Origin: Alphaproteobacteria bacterium
GTDB taxonomy: Bacteria; Pseudomonadota; Alphaproteobacteria; Micavibrionales; Micavibrionaceae
Assembly (NCBI GenBank): GCA_023384135.1
Contig: JAHDXS010000003.1
Location: 564,728 to 628,727, forward strand
Direction: 5' to 3'
DNA: 64,000 bases
Both the position numbers and the translations under genes were made by a program. Below are positions 16,799 to 26,605 of this stretch, one piece after another. The notes below the pieces were generated by a model. It was not told the origin of the DNA. It saw only the letters and a list, made by a program, of their open reading frames with translations, and made no database searches. Positions within the stretch are counted from its first letter, which is position 1. Every line of letters begins with the position of its first letter.

Positions 16799-19700
16799 AT
16801 GAAGCGCGCCTTGGTCATTATTCCCTCTATTCTTGTCGTCCTGCTCGCGGTCGCGGTCATCGCACCCGGCTTCATGGACTGGAACCAATACAAGCCGCAG
16901 GCGCAGCAGCAGGTCAAGGCGATGACCGGGCTCGATCTGGAACTCGCGGGCGATATCGGCTTCACGATCCTGCCGTCTCCGCGCATCATGGCCGAAAAGG
17001 TCACCATCAAGGCCCCCGAGGGATCGAAGGCCCAGACTCTCGCCTCCGTGGAGCGTCTGGACGTAAACGTCGATCTCATGCCCCTCCTGAGCGGTCAGGT
17101 CTCGGTGAAATACGTCACGCTCGTCAAACCCGAGATCAATCTTGAAAAGCTGGAATCCGGAAAGCTCAACGCCATGACGCCCGAGCTTGAGGCGCTCCAA
17201 TCCGGGCAGGGCGAAACATCCGCCAAGGCCGCCGGACCGGAAATCTCGCTCGACAAGCTCGTGATCGACAACGGAACCTTCTCCTATTACGACCACGCCG
17301 CCAAGACCGAAACGATCGTCAGGAACATCAACGCCGACCTGAAGGCGCAAACGCTCGAAGGTCCCTACGAGGCGGTGGGCTCGCTTTTCTATGAAGGCCA
17401 CGCGGCGGAATTCGATCTCAAGGCCGCGAAGATCGACCCCCAGACCGGGCAGCTCCAGCCCAAGCTCAAACTCACGCTCCGCCCGGCCGATCTGGAAGTA
17501 AGCTACACCGGAACCTTGAATACGAAGGATCCTGTAGGCGGGCAGGGCGTCCTGAGCGCCAGCGCCCCCAGCCTCGGCCGGGTCCTGGAGCAATTCAAGC
17601 TCGGCGCGCTCGCGGGCAAGGATACGCCGCTCAAGATGAAGGGCGTTCTGACCGCCGACGCCACCAAGATCGACTACCGCGATTTTGAAATTTTGCTGGG
17701 CGAAGAGCCGCTCTCCGGTTCTTTCGGCCTGTTGTTCGACCCGCTCAAATACGCGCTGGAGATCAAGGCCCCGAAGGGTGTGCAGGTCGCCAAGATCGCG
17801 CCGCAGCTTCCGATGTTCAAGACCGCCATCTTCAACGTCAAGCTTGAGGGCGACGCGAAATCCGCAAAGATTCACCCCAGCGATGTAAAACTGGACGCGC
17901 AGGAATTCAAGCTCTCGGGAACATACGCCGCGCCGGGCAAATCCGGCCGCGCCAAGGCGGATATTGATTTCTCGACCGGCAGTCTCGATTACGACGCGCT
18001 GGCCGCTAAGATGTCCGTCGGAAAGGACACCGCCAACGCCGATCTCGAATCCTCGCTCCGCTCCGTGGCCCTGCCGCTCGATCTCGATCTGGGCGTGAAT
18101 GCGGGCAAACTAAAATATCAAGGCCAGAGCCTCGAAAAGGTCGGCGCGAACCTAAAGTTCCGTGAAAACGCATTCAGCTTCTCCGGCGTCTCCGTCAAGA
18201 ATTTTGCATCGGCGGACATCACCGCCAGCGGCGAAATCAAGGATGTCGCATCCGCATCCGGCATCACGCTCGATCTGGCCGTGAACGCCCGCGATGCGCG
18301 CGAACTGGCCAAGGCGCTGAAACTCGACGCCTCCAGCTTGCCCGAACAGGTGAAGGCCGTGAACCTCAAGACCCGCCTGACCGGCTCCGCCAAGGCGATG
18401 GACATGACCGCGAACGTCGCGGCGCTGAACGGCGAATTCATCGCGCAGGGCAAAATCGGCCAGCCGATGAAGGCCGCGACGCTCGAAGACCTCGCCCTTC
18501 AGGTCAAGCATAAAAACATGGCCGAACTGATCCAGAAAATCAGCGGCGCGGCGGAGCAGGATGCGTCTCTGGCCAAGCCGATGGATATTTACGCCAAGAT
18601 CACCCAGACGGGCAAAACCTACGATCTGAAAGGCCTCAAGGGCGACCTCGCGGGCTTCACCGTGCAGGGCGACGCGAAGGTGGACGCCTCGGGCGCGAAA
18701 CCCTACCTGACCGGAAATCTGAAATTCGGCAAGGTCGTTCTGGCCTCCGGCGTGACCTCCGGCAAACCGGGCGGCAAGCCCGGAGTGAAGGGCGAACGCT
18801 GGTCGAAGGACCCGATAGACGCGCAGGCCCTTCACGCCCTGAACGCCGATCTGGCGATCTCCGCAACCTCCATCACCTACGGCCCGTGGCCGCTGATCGC
18901 TCCGGAAATGAAAATCGCTCTGAAAGACGGCGTATTGAACGTCTCCGACATGAAGGCGGGCCTGTTCGAGGGTGCGCTGGCCATGAACGCCACCGTCGAA
19001 TCCGCCGCGCAGCCGCGCCAACCCGTGCACATCGCATCTAAGGCGTCCCTGAACGGCGTCTCGCTCGCGCAACTCATCCGCGCCCTAGCGGGATCGCAGA
19101 TGATCGACGCGTCCGGCAAGGTCAACGGCGATCTCGACATCACGACTTCGGGCACCAGCGCCGCCGCGCTCGTCTATGATCTGGGCGGGCAGGGCACGGT
19201 GACCGGCTCCGATATCGTGCTGAAAGGCGTAGACGTCAAAAACTTCGCCACCGCCCTCTCCGACGAAAGCAAACCCGGCGACTCCGTCCTCGGCCTCTGG
19301 CAGGGCTCGACGCGCGGCGGCCAGACCGCTTTCGACACGCTCGACGGCAACTACGTCATCCGGGAAGGTGTGATCACGATCCAGAAGCTCGACCTCGACG
19401 GGCCGGAGGCAAATATCGCCACGACCGGAAACATCAACCTTCCGCAATGGACGCTCGCGACCAAGCACAAGATCACCGTCAAGCCTCAGGGCGACGTGCC
19501 CGCCGACGTGCCGCCCTTTGAAATGTCCTTCAGCGGCTCGCTCGACAACCCCGCCCAGACCTTCGGCCAGGGTGTGCTGCAGGATTATCTTAACCGCAAG
19601 ATCAGCCGCAAGTTTGAAAAAATGCTGGGCGACAAGATCGGTATCCCGGGGCAGAAGGATCAGCAAAATACACCGCAGGAAGTCCTGCCCAGCAGCGGTC

Positions 19701-19912
19701 AGGAACCCGAACAGCACGAACCGAAAAAGGAACTGACCCCCGACGACATCATCCGCCAGGTGCTCGACCCGCAAAGTTCACAAGAGCCCCCGCCCGAGGA
19801 GCCGCCCGCCGAGGAACCCGCGCAGCAAGAGCCGCCGGCTCAGCAGCAAAAACCCAAGGAACCCGATGCCGAAGACGTGGTTAAGGATGTTCTAAAAGGG
19901 TTGTTGCGTTGA
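16799..19912 (+). CDS. AsmA family protein
   Basis: Large AsmA-like protein of 1037 residues, anchored in the inner membrane by an N-terminal helix (about residues 4-22) with the bulk in the periplasm. AsmA/YhdP/TamB-type proteins are repeat beta-groove proteins linked to phospholipid transport to the outer membrane. Supporting segments are the N-terminal FMDWNQYKPQAQQQVKAMTGLDLELAGDI region and the C-terminal AsmA_2-like run (LVYDLGGQGTVTGSDIVLKGVDVKN, LDGNYVIREGVITIQ). The last 75 or so residues are Pro/Glu/Gln-rich (PPPEEPPAEEPAQQEPPAQQ) and probably disordered. Its 3' end overlaps the convergent membrane-protein gene by 32 bp. Confidence 0.88.
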   Translation: MKRALVIIPSILVVLLAVAVIAPGFMDWNQYKPQAQQQVKAMTGLDLELAGDIGFTILPSPRIMAEKVTIKAPEGSKAQTLASVERLDVNVDLMPLLSGQVSVKYVTLVKPEINLEKLESGKLNAMTPELEALQSGQGETSAKAAGPEISLDKLVIDNGTFSYYDHAAKTETIVRNINADLKAQTLEGPYEAVGSLFYEGHAAEFDLKAAKIDPQTGQLQPKLKLTLRPADLEVSYTGTLNTKDPVGGQGVLSASAPSLGRVLEQFKLGALAGKDTPLKMKGVLTADATKIDYRDFEILLGEEPLSGSFGLLFDPLKYALEIKAPKGVQVAKIAPQLPMFKTAIFNVKLEGDAKSAKIHPSDVKLDAQEFKLSGTYAAPGKSGRAKADIDFSTGSLDYDALAAKMSVGKDTANADLESSLRSVALPLDLDLGVNAGKLKYQGQSLEKVGANLKFRENAFSFSGVSVKNFASADITASGEIKDVASASGITLDLAVNARDARELAKALKLDASSLPEQVKAVNLKTRLTGSAKAMDMTANVAALNGEFIAQGKIGQPMKAATLEDLALQVKHKNMAELIQKISGAAEQDASLAKPMDIYAKITQTGKTYDLKGLKGDLAGFTVQGDAKVDASGAKPYLTGNLKFGKVVLASGVTSGKPGGKPGVKGERWSKDPIDAQALHALNADLAISATSITYGPWPLIAPEMKIALKDGVLNVSDMKAGLFEGALAMNATVESAAQPRQPVHIASKASLNGVSLAQLIRALAGSQMIDASGKVNGDLDITTSGTSAAALVYDLGGQGTVTGSDIVLKGVDVKNFATALSDESKPGDSVLGLWQGSTRGGQTAFDTLDGNYVIREGVITIQKLDLDGPEANIATTGNINLPQWTLATKHKITVKPQGDVPADVPPFEMSFSGSLDNPAQTFGQGVLQDYLNRKISRKFEKMLGDKIGIPGQKDQQNTPQEVLPSSGQEPEQHEPKKELTPDDIIRQVLDPQSSQEPPPEEPPAEEPAQQEPPAQQQKPKEPDAEDVVKDVLKGLLR

Positions 19913-20720
19913 AAAGAAGAGGATCGTCATGCGATCCCCAATCATAACAAAGCGCGTCCATTCCGCTCAGAAGGTTGATATAAAACAGAACAAACATCAC
20001 GATGCATGCAGGTACGGCAAAAACCGTATGATGAGGTTTATATCCTTCGCTTAAGTATGGACGAGCAATCCACTCTGTGCTTTTAAAAAAGACACACGAG
20101 GCCAAAAGCGTTTGGCCAGAATACTCGCTCAAATGACATAAAGGATAGAATGTCGTAGCCCCTTGGGTGTAGGCAAAAAAATCAAATACGGCCGTGAGTA
20201 ATACACCTGCGAGGCATGTCGCTGTAAGGCCACGGTCACTGGGATATTTTGCAAAACGTCCTGATATGCGAACGAGAGCTACAAGAAGAAAAAACAAAGG
20301 CACGTGAAAGCAAAAAGCAAGAAAAGGGATGATCCATAGATCAGATAGCGGGGTGTAACCATCATTAATCTCAAAAGGCAGGATGAGGATAAGCACGACG
20401 ATAAAAAAAGAGCACGCACTGCCGTAAAGAACAGGAAGAAAATAATTTTCTACGAAAAGATCAGTAACCTCATGCTTTTGATAAAGCGCATACAGCCAGC
20501 GCAGCCACTGCATTGAGACGATAATCAGAAGGAACAGAAGATAGGAGCTGATCGCCGTACTGCCAAAGTAAGGCCTGAAATAGTTCAAAGGCTCAAACCC
20601 AAGACTGTTATTGATAAAAACAAACAAAGAAAAAAGTGCGTAGTAAAAGAACCAAAGCAAAAATATAAACGCCGTAAATTTGAGAAAGCGCACTAAACCG
20701 CTCTCAATCTGCGCGTTCAT
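19881..20720 (-). CDS. Hypothetical integral membrane protein, AT-rich
   Basis: I do not recognise this 279-residue protein. It has about seven hydrophobic segments (FIFLLWFFYYALFSLFVFI; SYLLFLLIIVSMQWL; FFIVVLILILPF; IIPFLAFCFHVPLFFLLVAL and others) and a short polar C-terminus. Base composition is clearly more AT-rich than the flanking genes, which suggests transfer from elsewhere. Its 3' end overlaps the AsmA gene by 32 bp on the opposite strand. Its start overlaps the ribbon-helix-helix gene. ATG 20720 is preferred because an AAGG lies 9 bases upstream; ATG 20729 is possible. Function unknown. Confidence 0.65.
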   Translation of the reverse strand: MNAQIESGLVRFLKFTAFIFLLWFFYYALFSLFVFINNSLGFEPLNYFRPYFGSTAISSYLLFLLIIVSMQWLRWLYALYQKHEVTDLFVENYFLPVLYGSACSFFIVVLILILPFEINDGYTPLSDLWIIPFLAFCFHVPLFFLLVALVRISGRFAKYPSDRGLTATCLAGVLLTAVFDFFAYTQGATTFYPLCHLSEYSGQTLLASCVFFKSTEWIARPYLSEGYKPHHTVFAVPACIVMFVLFYINLLSGMDALCYDWGSHDDPLLFNATTLLEHP

Positions 20721-20922
20721 CACGCCCATCCTTGATTTTATTCAAAACAAACACCCTAATCGCGCTCGAAAGATTCCCGCTGCGGCCCGAATCGATCTCC
20801 GCGATGATCTGATTGAGGCTCACGCCGCGCCGCGCCGCAATCTCGCCCAGCGCCTCCCAGAATTCGTCCTCAAGCGTGACGCTGGTCGCATGTCCGGCGA
20901 TCTTGACCGAGCGCTTTTTCAT
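20704..20922 (-). CDS. Ribbon-helix-helix domain protein
   Basis: 72-residue protein matching the alphaproteobacterial ribbon-helix-helix group (RHH_4-like): a short beta strand (VKIAGHATSVTLEDEF) followed by two helices (WEALGEIAARRGVSLNQIIAEID and SAIRVFVLNKIKD). Such proteins are usually DNA-binding dimers, but the target of this subgroup is not known to me. It starts 5 bp after the upstream methyltransferase-like gene and overlaps the downstream membrane-protein gene, so the three may be co-transcribed. Confidence 0.75.
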   Translation of the reverse strand: MKKRSVKIAGHATSVTLEDEFWEALGEIAARRGVSLNQIIAEIDSGRSGNLSSAIRVFVLNKIKDGRDERAD

Positions 20923-20927
20923 GCGCG

Positions 20928-21722
20928 TTACGGCTCCCGCTCGAACACCATGACGGTGTGATGCGGCTCCATGATAAAACTGTCGCGCTGGCTCTGGCGC
21001 CAGCCCATCTGCTCGAGCTTCGCGCGCCAGCCGTCGGCGGTGTCGTAATTGCCGGGCAGGGGCGTCGCCGCGCCGCGCGGCCCTTGCAAAAGCCTGTGAA
21101 ACAGATATTCGTGCACATATTGCACCGCGCGGTCCCGCTCGATCTCGGCCGCGTTGCGCCCCAGCGTCGCGTTCTCGATAACGATGAGGCGCTCGACATC
21201 GCTCTCCTTCACGGCATCCAGTAAGGCCTGCGCCTCTTCGGGCGCCTCATGGTGCAGTACGTTATTGAGCACGGCGACCTGAAACGGCCCGCGCAGCCCC
21301 TGCGCGTCCTCGACCTCGACGATCTTGAACTTGGGAACCCGCTGGCTCAGCGGATCGTGATGCGGCGAGACATTCGCGATGAGGCTCTCCTCGGGCAAAT
21401 CCTGCAGAATGAACATCACCTGAGAGGAAAAGGCCTTCGCCCGTAAGCTCAGAAATGACGGAAACGTCTCGTTCAGAGTCGTTTGCGCCGTAAACCGCGT
21501 CTTGGCGGGCGTCCGTGCGAACAATTCGTAAATCTCTGCCTGCGCCTGTTCTGTCGGTGCCCGCTCCAAAATTCCGATCACCTGCTCGGCCAGCGCCAAA
21601 GTCTGGCCCTGCGCCACCCCCGCCGAACGGAATGTACGCGCGTACGCCTCCACAACGCCCCGCCGGACTGCGGGGTCGGAAAGAGACTGCCTGATCTGTT
21701 CACCGGGATCGTTGATCACCAT
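20928..21722 (-). CDS. Degenerate SAM-dependent methyltransferase-like protein
   Basis: 264-residue protein resembling a class I methyltransferase in its second half: an acidic strand (KFKIVEVEDAQ), the post-IV segment VAVLNNVLHHEAPEEAQALLDAV, then ERLIVIENATL and a C-terminal sheet (RDSFIMEPHHTVMVFERE). The glycine-rich SAM loop (GxGxG) expected before this region is absent, so SAM binding is uncertain. The N-terminal third is helical. Substrate unknown. It is followed at 5 bp by the ribbon-helix-helix gene. It could alternatively be a structural relative that lost activity. Confidence 0.6.
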   Translation of the reverse strand: MVINDPGEQIRQSLSDPAVRRGVVEAYARTFRSAGVAQGQTLALAEQVIGILERAPTEQAQAEIYELFARTPAKTRFTAQTTLNETFPSFLSLRAKAFSSQVMFILQDLPEESLIANVSPHHDPLSQRVPKFKIVEVEDAQGLRGPFQVAVLNNVLHHEAPEEAQALLDAVKESDVERLIVIENATLGRNAAEIERDRAVQYVHEYLFHRLLQGPRGAATPLPGNYDTADGWRAKLEQMGWRQSQRDSFIMEPHHTVMVFEREP

Positions 21723-21803
21723 AACCCTAACGCCGCTAAACCCATCCTCGTAAAAGAATAGGCGCCACCCCCCTTATAAGGCAAGGTTTATTGGAAAAAC
21801 CCA

Positions 21804-23228
21804 CTAGTCGCGAGGCTTGATCATGTCTGCAGGCTTGACCCACTGCGCGAACTGCTCCGCCGTCAAAAGCCCCAACGCCACAGCGGCGTCTTTCAGAGAC
21901 GTGCCCTCCGCATGCGCCTTCTTGGCGATCTTCGCCGCGTTGTCGTACCCGATATGCGGGTTCAACGCTGTGACCAGCATCAAACTTTCGTTCAGCAGCT
22001 TGTCGATCCGCGCAACATTCGCCTCGATACCCACCACGCAGTTATCGGTAAAGCTGTTGCACCCGTCCGCGATCAGGCGGATGGATTGCAGCACGTTATA
22101 GATCATGACCGGCTTAAACACGTTCAACTCGAAATGCCCGTTCGATCCCGCCACCGTTACGGCGACATGGTTGCCCATGACCTGTGCGCACACCATCGTA
22201 AGCGCCTCGCACTGCGTCGGGTTGACCTTGCCCGGCATGATCGACGATCCCGGCTCGTTCTCTGGCAGGTCGATCTCCCCGAACCCGCAGCGCGGCCCGG
22301 AGCCAAGCAGGCGGATATCGTTCGCGATTTTCATCAGCGATGCGGACAAAACATTCAGCGCACCCGAAGCCTCGACCAGCGCGTCATGCGCGGCCAGCGC
22401 CTCGAACTTGTTCTCCGCCGTGATGAAATCCAGATCGGTGATCTTGGAGACGTTTTCGGCGAATTTCTCAGCGAACCCGGCCTTGCAGTTGATCCCGGTG
22501 CCGACCGCCGTTCCGCCCTGCGCGAGTTGCAACAGGCGGGGCAGGGTGGCTTGAACCCGCAGGATTCCATATTCGATCTGCTTCGCGTAGCCCGAAAACT
22601 CCTGCCCGAGCGTGAGCGGCGTGGCGTCCTGAAGGTGCGTACGCCCGATTTTTACAATATCCTTGAACGCCTTCGCTTTCGCGTCCAGCGCGGCGTGAAG
22701 TTTCTGCAGCGCGGGGATCAGTTCGTGATGAATCTGCTCGACCGCCGAAATATGCATGACCGTCGGGAACGTATCGTTGGACGATTGCCCCATATTCACA
22801 TGGTCGTTGGGGTGAACGGGCTTCTTGCTGCCCATCTCGCCGCCCAGAATTTCAATCGCGCGGTTGGAGATCACCTCGTTCGCGTTCATGTTGGTCTGCG
22901 TCCCCGATCCGGTCTGCCAGACAACCAGCGGAAACTCGTCGGTCAGCGTCCCGTCGATCACTTCATCCGCCGCCGCGACGATGGCCTCGCCGAGCTTGGA
23001 ATCGAGAACCCCGAGCTGCATGTTGGTCAGCGCCGCCGCCTTCTTCTGAATTCCGAGTGCGCGGATCAGTGGCTCAGGCATGCGCTCCCCGCCGATCTTG
23101 AAATTCCCGAGAGAGCGCTGCGTCTGCGCGCCCCAATATCGGTGCGCGGGCACCTCAATGGGGCCGAAGGAATCGGTCTCGGTGCGGATTGCGCCCGAAT
23201 TGCTGACATTAACGGCGGCCTTGCTCAT
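21804..23228 (-). CDS. fumC: Class II fumarate hydratase
   Basis: Interconverts fumarate and malate in the TCA cycle; a homotetrameric, iron-independent enzyme. The fumarase/aspartase signature [11 protein letters not shown] is present, as are [13 protein letters not shown] and [14 protein letters not shown]. Length is 474 residues, as usual. FumC rather than aspartase is favoured by the N-terminal [24 protein letters not shown] segment. Its ATG overlaps the purK stop (ATGA), so the two genes are translationally coupled on one minus-strand transcript. Confidence 0.95.
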   Translation of the reverse strand: MSKAAVNVSNSGAIRTETDSFGPIEVPAHRYWGAQTQRSLGNFKIGGERMPEPLIRALGIQKKAAALTNMQLGVLDSKLGEAIVAAADEVIDGTLTDEFPLVVWQTGSGTQTNMNANEVISNRAIEILGGEMGSKKPVHPNDHVNMGQSSNDTFPTVMHISAVEQIHHELIPALQKLHAALDAKAKAFKDIVKIGRTHLQDATPLTLGQEFSGYAKQIEYGILRVQATLPRLLQLAQGGTAVGTGINCKAGFAEKFAENVSKITDLDFITAENKFEALAAHDALVEASGALNVLSASLMKIANDIRLLGSGPRCGFGEIDLPENEPGSSIMPGKVNPTQCEALTMVCAQVMGNHVAVTVAGSNGHFELNVFKPVMIYNVLQSIRLIADGCNSFTDNCVVGIEANVARIDKLLNESLMLVTALNPHIGYDNAAKIAKKAHAEGTSLKDAAVALGLLTAEQFAQWVKPADMIKPRD

Positions 23229-24313
23229 TGTTTCTTCTCCTTAAGAAATGTCACATGTCCCATTTTGCGCCCCTCCCGCACATCTTGCTTGCCATAAAGA
23301 TGAAGGCAAGCGTTTTTTTGCGAAAGATATTGATCCGAACTCAGAACGTCCGGCCCGATCAGGTTGATCATCTCGGCATCCGAATGGGCGAACACCGGCC
23401 CGACAGGCAGGCCGCAAACGGTGCGCACATGCTGCTCGAACTGCGAAACGGCGCAGGCGTCGATCGTCCAATGCCCCGAATTATGTGTGCGCGGCGCGAT
23501 CTCGTTGGCCAGCAGCCGCCCGCCGCGCGTCACGAACATTTCAAGCGTCAGGACGCCGACGAGCCCAACCGCCTCCGCCAGCGCCTTGGCCTTCTGCACG
23601 GCCTGCGCGCAGATCTCAAGATTATGCGGCGCCGGGACGGTGGTCTTGTAGAGGATATGGTTGCGGTGCTCGTTCAGCATCGGCCCGTAAACCGCCATCG
23701 CGCCGTGCACGTCACGCGCGACGATGACGGAAATCTCATCAATGAAGTCGATCGCGTCCTCGACGATCAGTTCCGAACCCGCATGCGCCTTCATAAAGTC
23801 CGCCAATACCGGATTATCTTTCAATCCGGCCGCGTCGCAGAAAATCTGGCCTTTGCCGTCATAACCAAATCGTGCGGTTTTCAGAACGAATGACTGGCTT
23901 TTCCATCCGTTCACGATGGACTCGATCTCCTCTACGGTATCGGCGGATGCCCACCGCGCAGTCTCGATGTTGAGGCTGTTCAGGAACGCCTTCTCGACCA
24001 GCCGGTTCTGCGAAGCCTCCAGAAGCTTCCGCCCCGGCCTAACGATCCCCGCCTTGAGAGAGTTGAGCGTATCGACGGTTGAAATGGGAATATTCTCGAA
24101 CTCATAAGAGACGGCTTCACACATCCCGGCCAATTCCGTCAGCGCCGCCCGGTCCTCATAAGGCGCCCGAAGAGTCCTCCACGCGACATGCGAAGCCGGA
24201 GAATCCTCATCAGGGGTCAGCACCACGCACCGGATGCCAAGACGCGCGGCGGCCATTACGCTCATCCGCCCCAACTGCCCGCCGCCGAGAATGCCAAGGG
24301 TTCTAACACTCAT
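23225..24313 (-). CDS. purK: N5-carboxyaminoimidazole ribonucleotide synthase
   Basis: ATP-grasp enzyme of purine synthesis that converts AIR, bicarbonate and ATP to N5-CAIR, the substrate of PurE. Motifs include the N-terminal [12 protein letters not shown], the ATP-grasp segment [16 protein letters not shown], and the C-terminal [17 protein letters not shown]. Length is 362 residues from ATG 24313; a slightly longer frame would need a TTG. purE lies 33 bp upstream on the same strand and fumC overlaps downstream, giving the order purE-purK-fumC. Confidence 0.93.
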   Translation of the reverse strand: MSVRTLGILGGGQLGRMSVMAAARLGIRCVVLTPDEDSPASHVAWRTLRAPYEDRAALTELAGMCEAVSYEFENIPISTVDTLNSLKAGIVRPGRKLLEASQNRLVEKAFLNSLNIETARWASADTVEEIESIVNGWKSQSFVLKTARFGYDGKGQIFCDAAGLKDNPVLADFMKAHAGSELIVEDAIDFIDEISVIVARDVHGAMAVYGPMLNEHRNHILYKTTVPAPHNLEICAQAVQKAKALAEAVGLVGVLTLEMFVTRGGRLLANEIAPRTHNSGHWTIDACAVSQFEQHVRTVCGLPVGPVFAHSDAEMINLIGPDVLSSDQYLSQKNACLHLYGKQDVREGRKMGHVTFLKEKKQ

Positions 24314-24346
24314 AATCGGCAAAACGGGGTCATGGGATAACGGGGG

Positions 24347-24847
24347 TCAGGCATCATCGGGAAATTCGGCCACGGCGGCGGTCTGGTCTGCGCGAAGCGC
24401 CTTAAGCCGCGCCTCGATGCCCGGATCGGACAGAGCAAGGATGGAGGCCGCCAGAATCCCGGCATTGCGTGCGCCCGGAGCGCCGATGGCCAGCGTGCCG
24501 ACCGGAACGCCCCCCGGCATCTGCACGATCGATAAAAGACTGTCCATGCCCTTGAGCGCCTTGCTCTTGACCGGAACGCCCAAAACGGGGAGATGCGTCA
24601 GGCTCGCCACCATCCCCGGCAAATGCGCCGCGCCGCCCGCGCCCGCGATAATGACCTTGATTCCGCGTTTGGGGGCGCTGCGTGCGTATTCGACCATGCG
24701 GTCAGGGGTCCGGTGCGCGGACACGATCCGGCACTCATGGGGAATGGCAAGGGATTTCAGTACGTCATGGGCATGCGAAAGGGTTTCCCAATCGCTCTGG
24801 GAGCCCATAATAACGCCGACGAGGGGTTGACTGTCTTGCTGTATCAC
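24347..24847 (-). CDS. purE: N5-CAIR mutase
   Basis: Converts N5-CAIR to CAIR in purine synthesis, acting directly after PurK. Diagnostic motifs are [14 protein letters not shown] near the N-terminus, [13 protein letters not shown], and [23 protein letters not shown]. Length is 166 residues. The start appears to be GTG 24847, since the next ATG lies inside the conserved VIMGSQSD block. First gene of the purE-purK-fumC set. Confidence 0.93.
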   Translation of the reverse strand: MIQQDSQPLVGVIMGSQSDWETLSHAHDVLKSLAIPHECRIVSAHRTPDRMVEYARSAPKRGIKVIIAGAGGAAHLPGMVASLTHLPVLGVPVKSKALKGMDSLLSIVQMPGGVPVGTLAIGAPGARNAGILAASILALSDPGIEARLKALRADQTAAVAEFPDDA

Positions 24848-24928
24848 CAGCCGTTTATAGCAAAGGGAGCGGAAAAATCAACACGAACCCGCGACTTTCA
24901 TCGGGGCGGGAGAAAACATGAACAACAA

Positions 24929-25150
24929 TTAGGCGATGATGTCGTCGATAAGGTCGCTTTGCAGCTTCTGGATCATGTCCTTAAGCCAAAGCTTTTTCTT
25001 TTTAAGTTGCTGAACATGCAGCAGATTTACAGGCTTATCACCCTCGGTTGCCCGTTGCAGAACATCGTCAAGCGCCTGATGCTCGCTCTTGTACTCGGCA
25101 AGCTTTGCGCGCATTTCAAGTTGGTCTTCCATGTGTGTAAAATCGTACAT
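24929..25150 (-). CDS. YdcH/DUF465 family small protein
   Basis: Small helical protein of about 73 residues of the DUF465/YdcH type, common in proteobacteria; molecular function unknown. The family pattern is visible as LAEYKSEHQALDDVL followed by QLKKKKLWLKDMIQKLQSD, which should form a helical hairpin. I place the start at ATG 25150; ATG 25132 (MEDQLEMRAKL) is possible and neither has a strong ribosome site. It sits alone between purE and the divergent phosphofructokinase gene. Confidence 0.72.
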   Translation of the reverse strand: MYDFTHMEDQLEMRAKLAEYKSEHQALDDVLQRATEGDKPVNLLHVQQLKKKKLWLKDMIQKLQSDLIDDIIA

Positions 25151-25251
25151 TCTGGTATAAATCTGTAAAAGAATAATTCTAGCATAAATTCCCATATTTA
25201 TTAACACAAAACGCGGCAGCGCACAAAAAAAATCAGACGCGAACAGCCCGA

Positions 25252-25280
25252 TTGCGCTTTGCGCGGACAGCCTGTAATGA
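25252..25280 (+). promoter_or_regulatory. Candidate promoter of the phosphofructokinase gene
   Basis: TTGCGC (25252-25257) and TAATGA (25275-25280) with a 17-bp spacer would start a leader of about 65 nt. That leader contains an inverted repeat, GGCGGGC (25287-25293) with GCCCGCC (25313-25319), and within its loop GGAA/TTCC. Confidence 0.35.
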
Positions 25281-25353
25281 AGAAGGGGCGGGCGATTCCG
25301 GAAACTTCCTCTGCCCGCCTCCGCATGGGAACAAGAAAAATAGGAAAATAGTC

Positions 25354-26433
25354 ATGAAAAAGAAAATCGCCATATTTACCAGCGGGGGCGATTGCGCTGG
25401 GTTGAACGCGGTGATGCGCGCGGTGGTCCTGTCGGCTTCCCGGTTGGGTTGGGAAGTTCTGGGTATAGAAAACGGCACGGCGGGCCTTCTTGACAGCCCG
25501 CCCGCCTACCGCCGCCTGACGCCCGAGAACTTCGACAACACGGTTATGCGCCTCGGCGGAACGGTTTTGGGCACCACCAATTCCCGCAATCCGTTTGAAT
25601 ATAAAATGGCCGACGGCAAGGTTCTCGACCGTTCCGACGAGTTGATCGCCGCCTTCAAGGCGCTGGAGATCGACTACGTGATCGGAATCGGCGGCGACGG
25701 CAGCTTCCGAATCCTTAACCGCTTGATGAAAAAGGGCGGCCTGAAATTCATCGGCATCCCCAAAACCATCGACAACGACCTCAACATGACCGACTATTCC
25801 GTGGGGTTCGATACCGCCGTGGCCGTGGCGACCGAGGCGCTCGACAGGCTCCAGCCCACGGCGGCCAGCCACGACCGCGTGATGATCTTGGAGGTCATGG
25901 GCCGCGACGCCGGCCATATCGCGCTGACCGCTGGAATCGCAGGGGGAGCCGACATCATCCTGATCCCCGAAATCCCCTACACGGTCGAAAGCGTGGCCCG
26001 GAAAATCGCGGAAGTAAAGGCCGGAGGCCGCAATTTCGCGCTTGTGATGGTCTCCGAGGCCGTCAAAACCCCCGACGGCAAGAAATTCGAGGTCGTCTAC
26101 CACGGCGGCGAGACGCGCTACGGCGGAATAGGGGAGTATCTGGGCGTCCGCATCGCTCAGGCCACCAATTCCGAGACCCGTGTGACGGTCTTGGGGCACG
26201 TACAGCGCGGCGCGAGCCCTACCTTTAACGACCGTCTTCTGGCCTCTGCCCTGGGCGTAAAAGCCGTGGATTTGCTGCGGGAGGAAAAATTCGCCCGCAT
26301 GGTGGCATGGCACAATATGAACGTTATAGATGTCCCCATAGAAGACGCGATCAGCGAGTGTCGCACGGTTTCCACGGGCGGTGTTCTGGTCCGCACGGCG
26401 CGGGCCTTGGGCATTTCTTTCGGTGATGCGTAG
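25354..26433 (+). CDS. 6-phosphofructokinase (group III type)
   Basis: Phosphorylates fructose 6-phosphate in glycolysis, 359 residues. Visible motifs are TSGGDCAGLNA at the N-terminus, GIGGDGS at about 112-117, PKTIDNDL at 136 and MGRDAGHIAL. The residue after Asp in GGDG (Gly116) is typical of ATP users, whereas the lysine in PKTIDND (Lys137) is typical of the group that includes PPi-dependent enzymes. This mixed signature is known for group III phosphofructokinases, so the phosphoryl donor is uncertain. ATG 25354 opens the conserved KKKIAIFTSGGD segment. It is divergent from the YdcH-like gene. Confidence 0.9.
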   Translation: MKKKIAIFTSGGDCAGLNAVMRAVVLSASRLGWEVLGIENGTAGLLDSPPAYRRLTPENFDNTVMRLGGTVLGTTNSRNPFEYKMADGKVLDRSDELIAAFKALEIDYVIGIGGDGSFRILNRLMKKGGLKFIGIPKTIDNDLNMTDYSVGFDTAVAVATEALDRLQPTAASHDRVMILEVMGRDAGHIALTAGIAGGADIILIPEIPYTVESVARKIAEVKAGGRNFALVMVSEAVKTPDGKKFEVVYHGGETRYGGIGEYLGVRIAQATNSETRVTVLGHVQRGASPTFNDRLLASALGVKAVDLLREEKFARMVAWHNMNVIDVPIEDAISECRTVSTGGVLVRTARALGISFGDA

Positions 26434-26605
26434 CAAAGGGTTGAATTTTCTGTTACCATATTTCGATCTGCGGCGCCAAACTGTCCACAGAGTATAAGCT
26501 TTTTTTGAGTTTTTTGAGTCTTGCAGGCAGTCATGAGTAAAGCTAAACTTTCACCGGAATTACAAGATTTTAACCCGACTCCGGGATGAAAGGGACTAGC
26601 CTCAA

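Noticed and set aside
21912..23297. Long plus-strand open frame opposite fumC (461 codons)
   Set aside because: The minus strand encodes clear FumC; the opposing frame is Arg-rich and without recognisable motifs.
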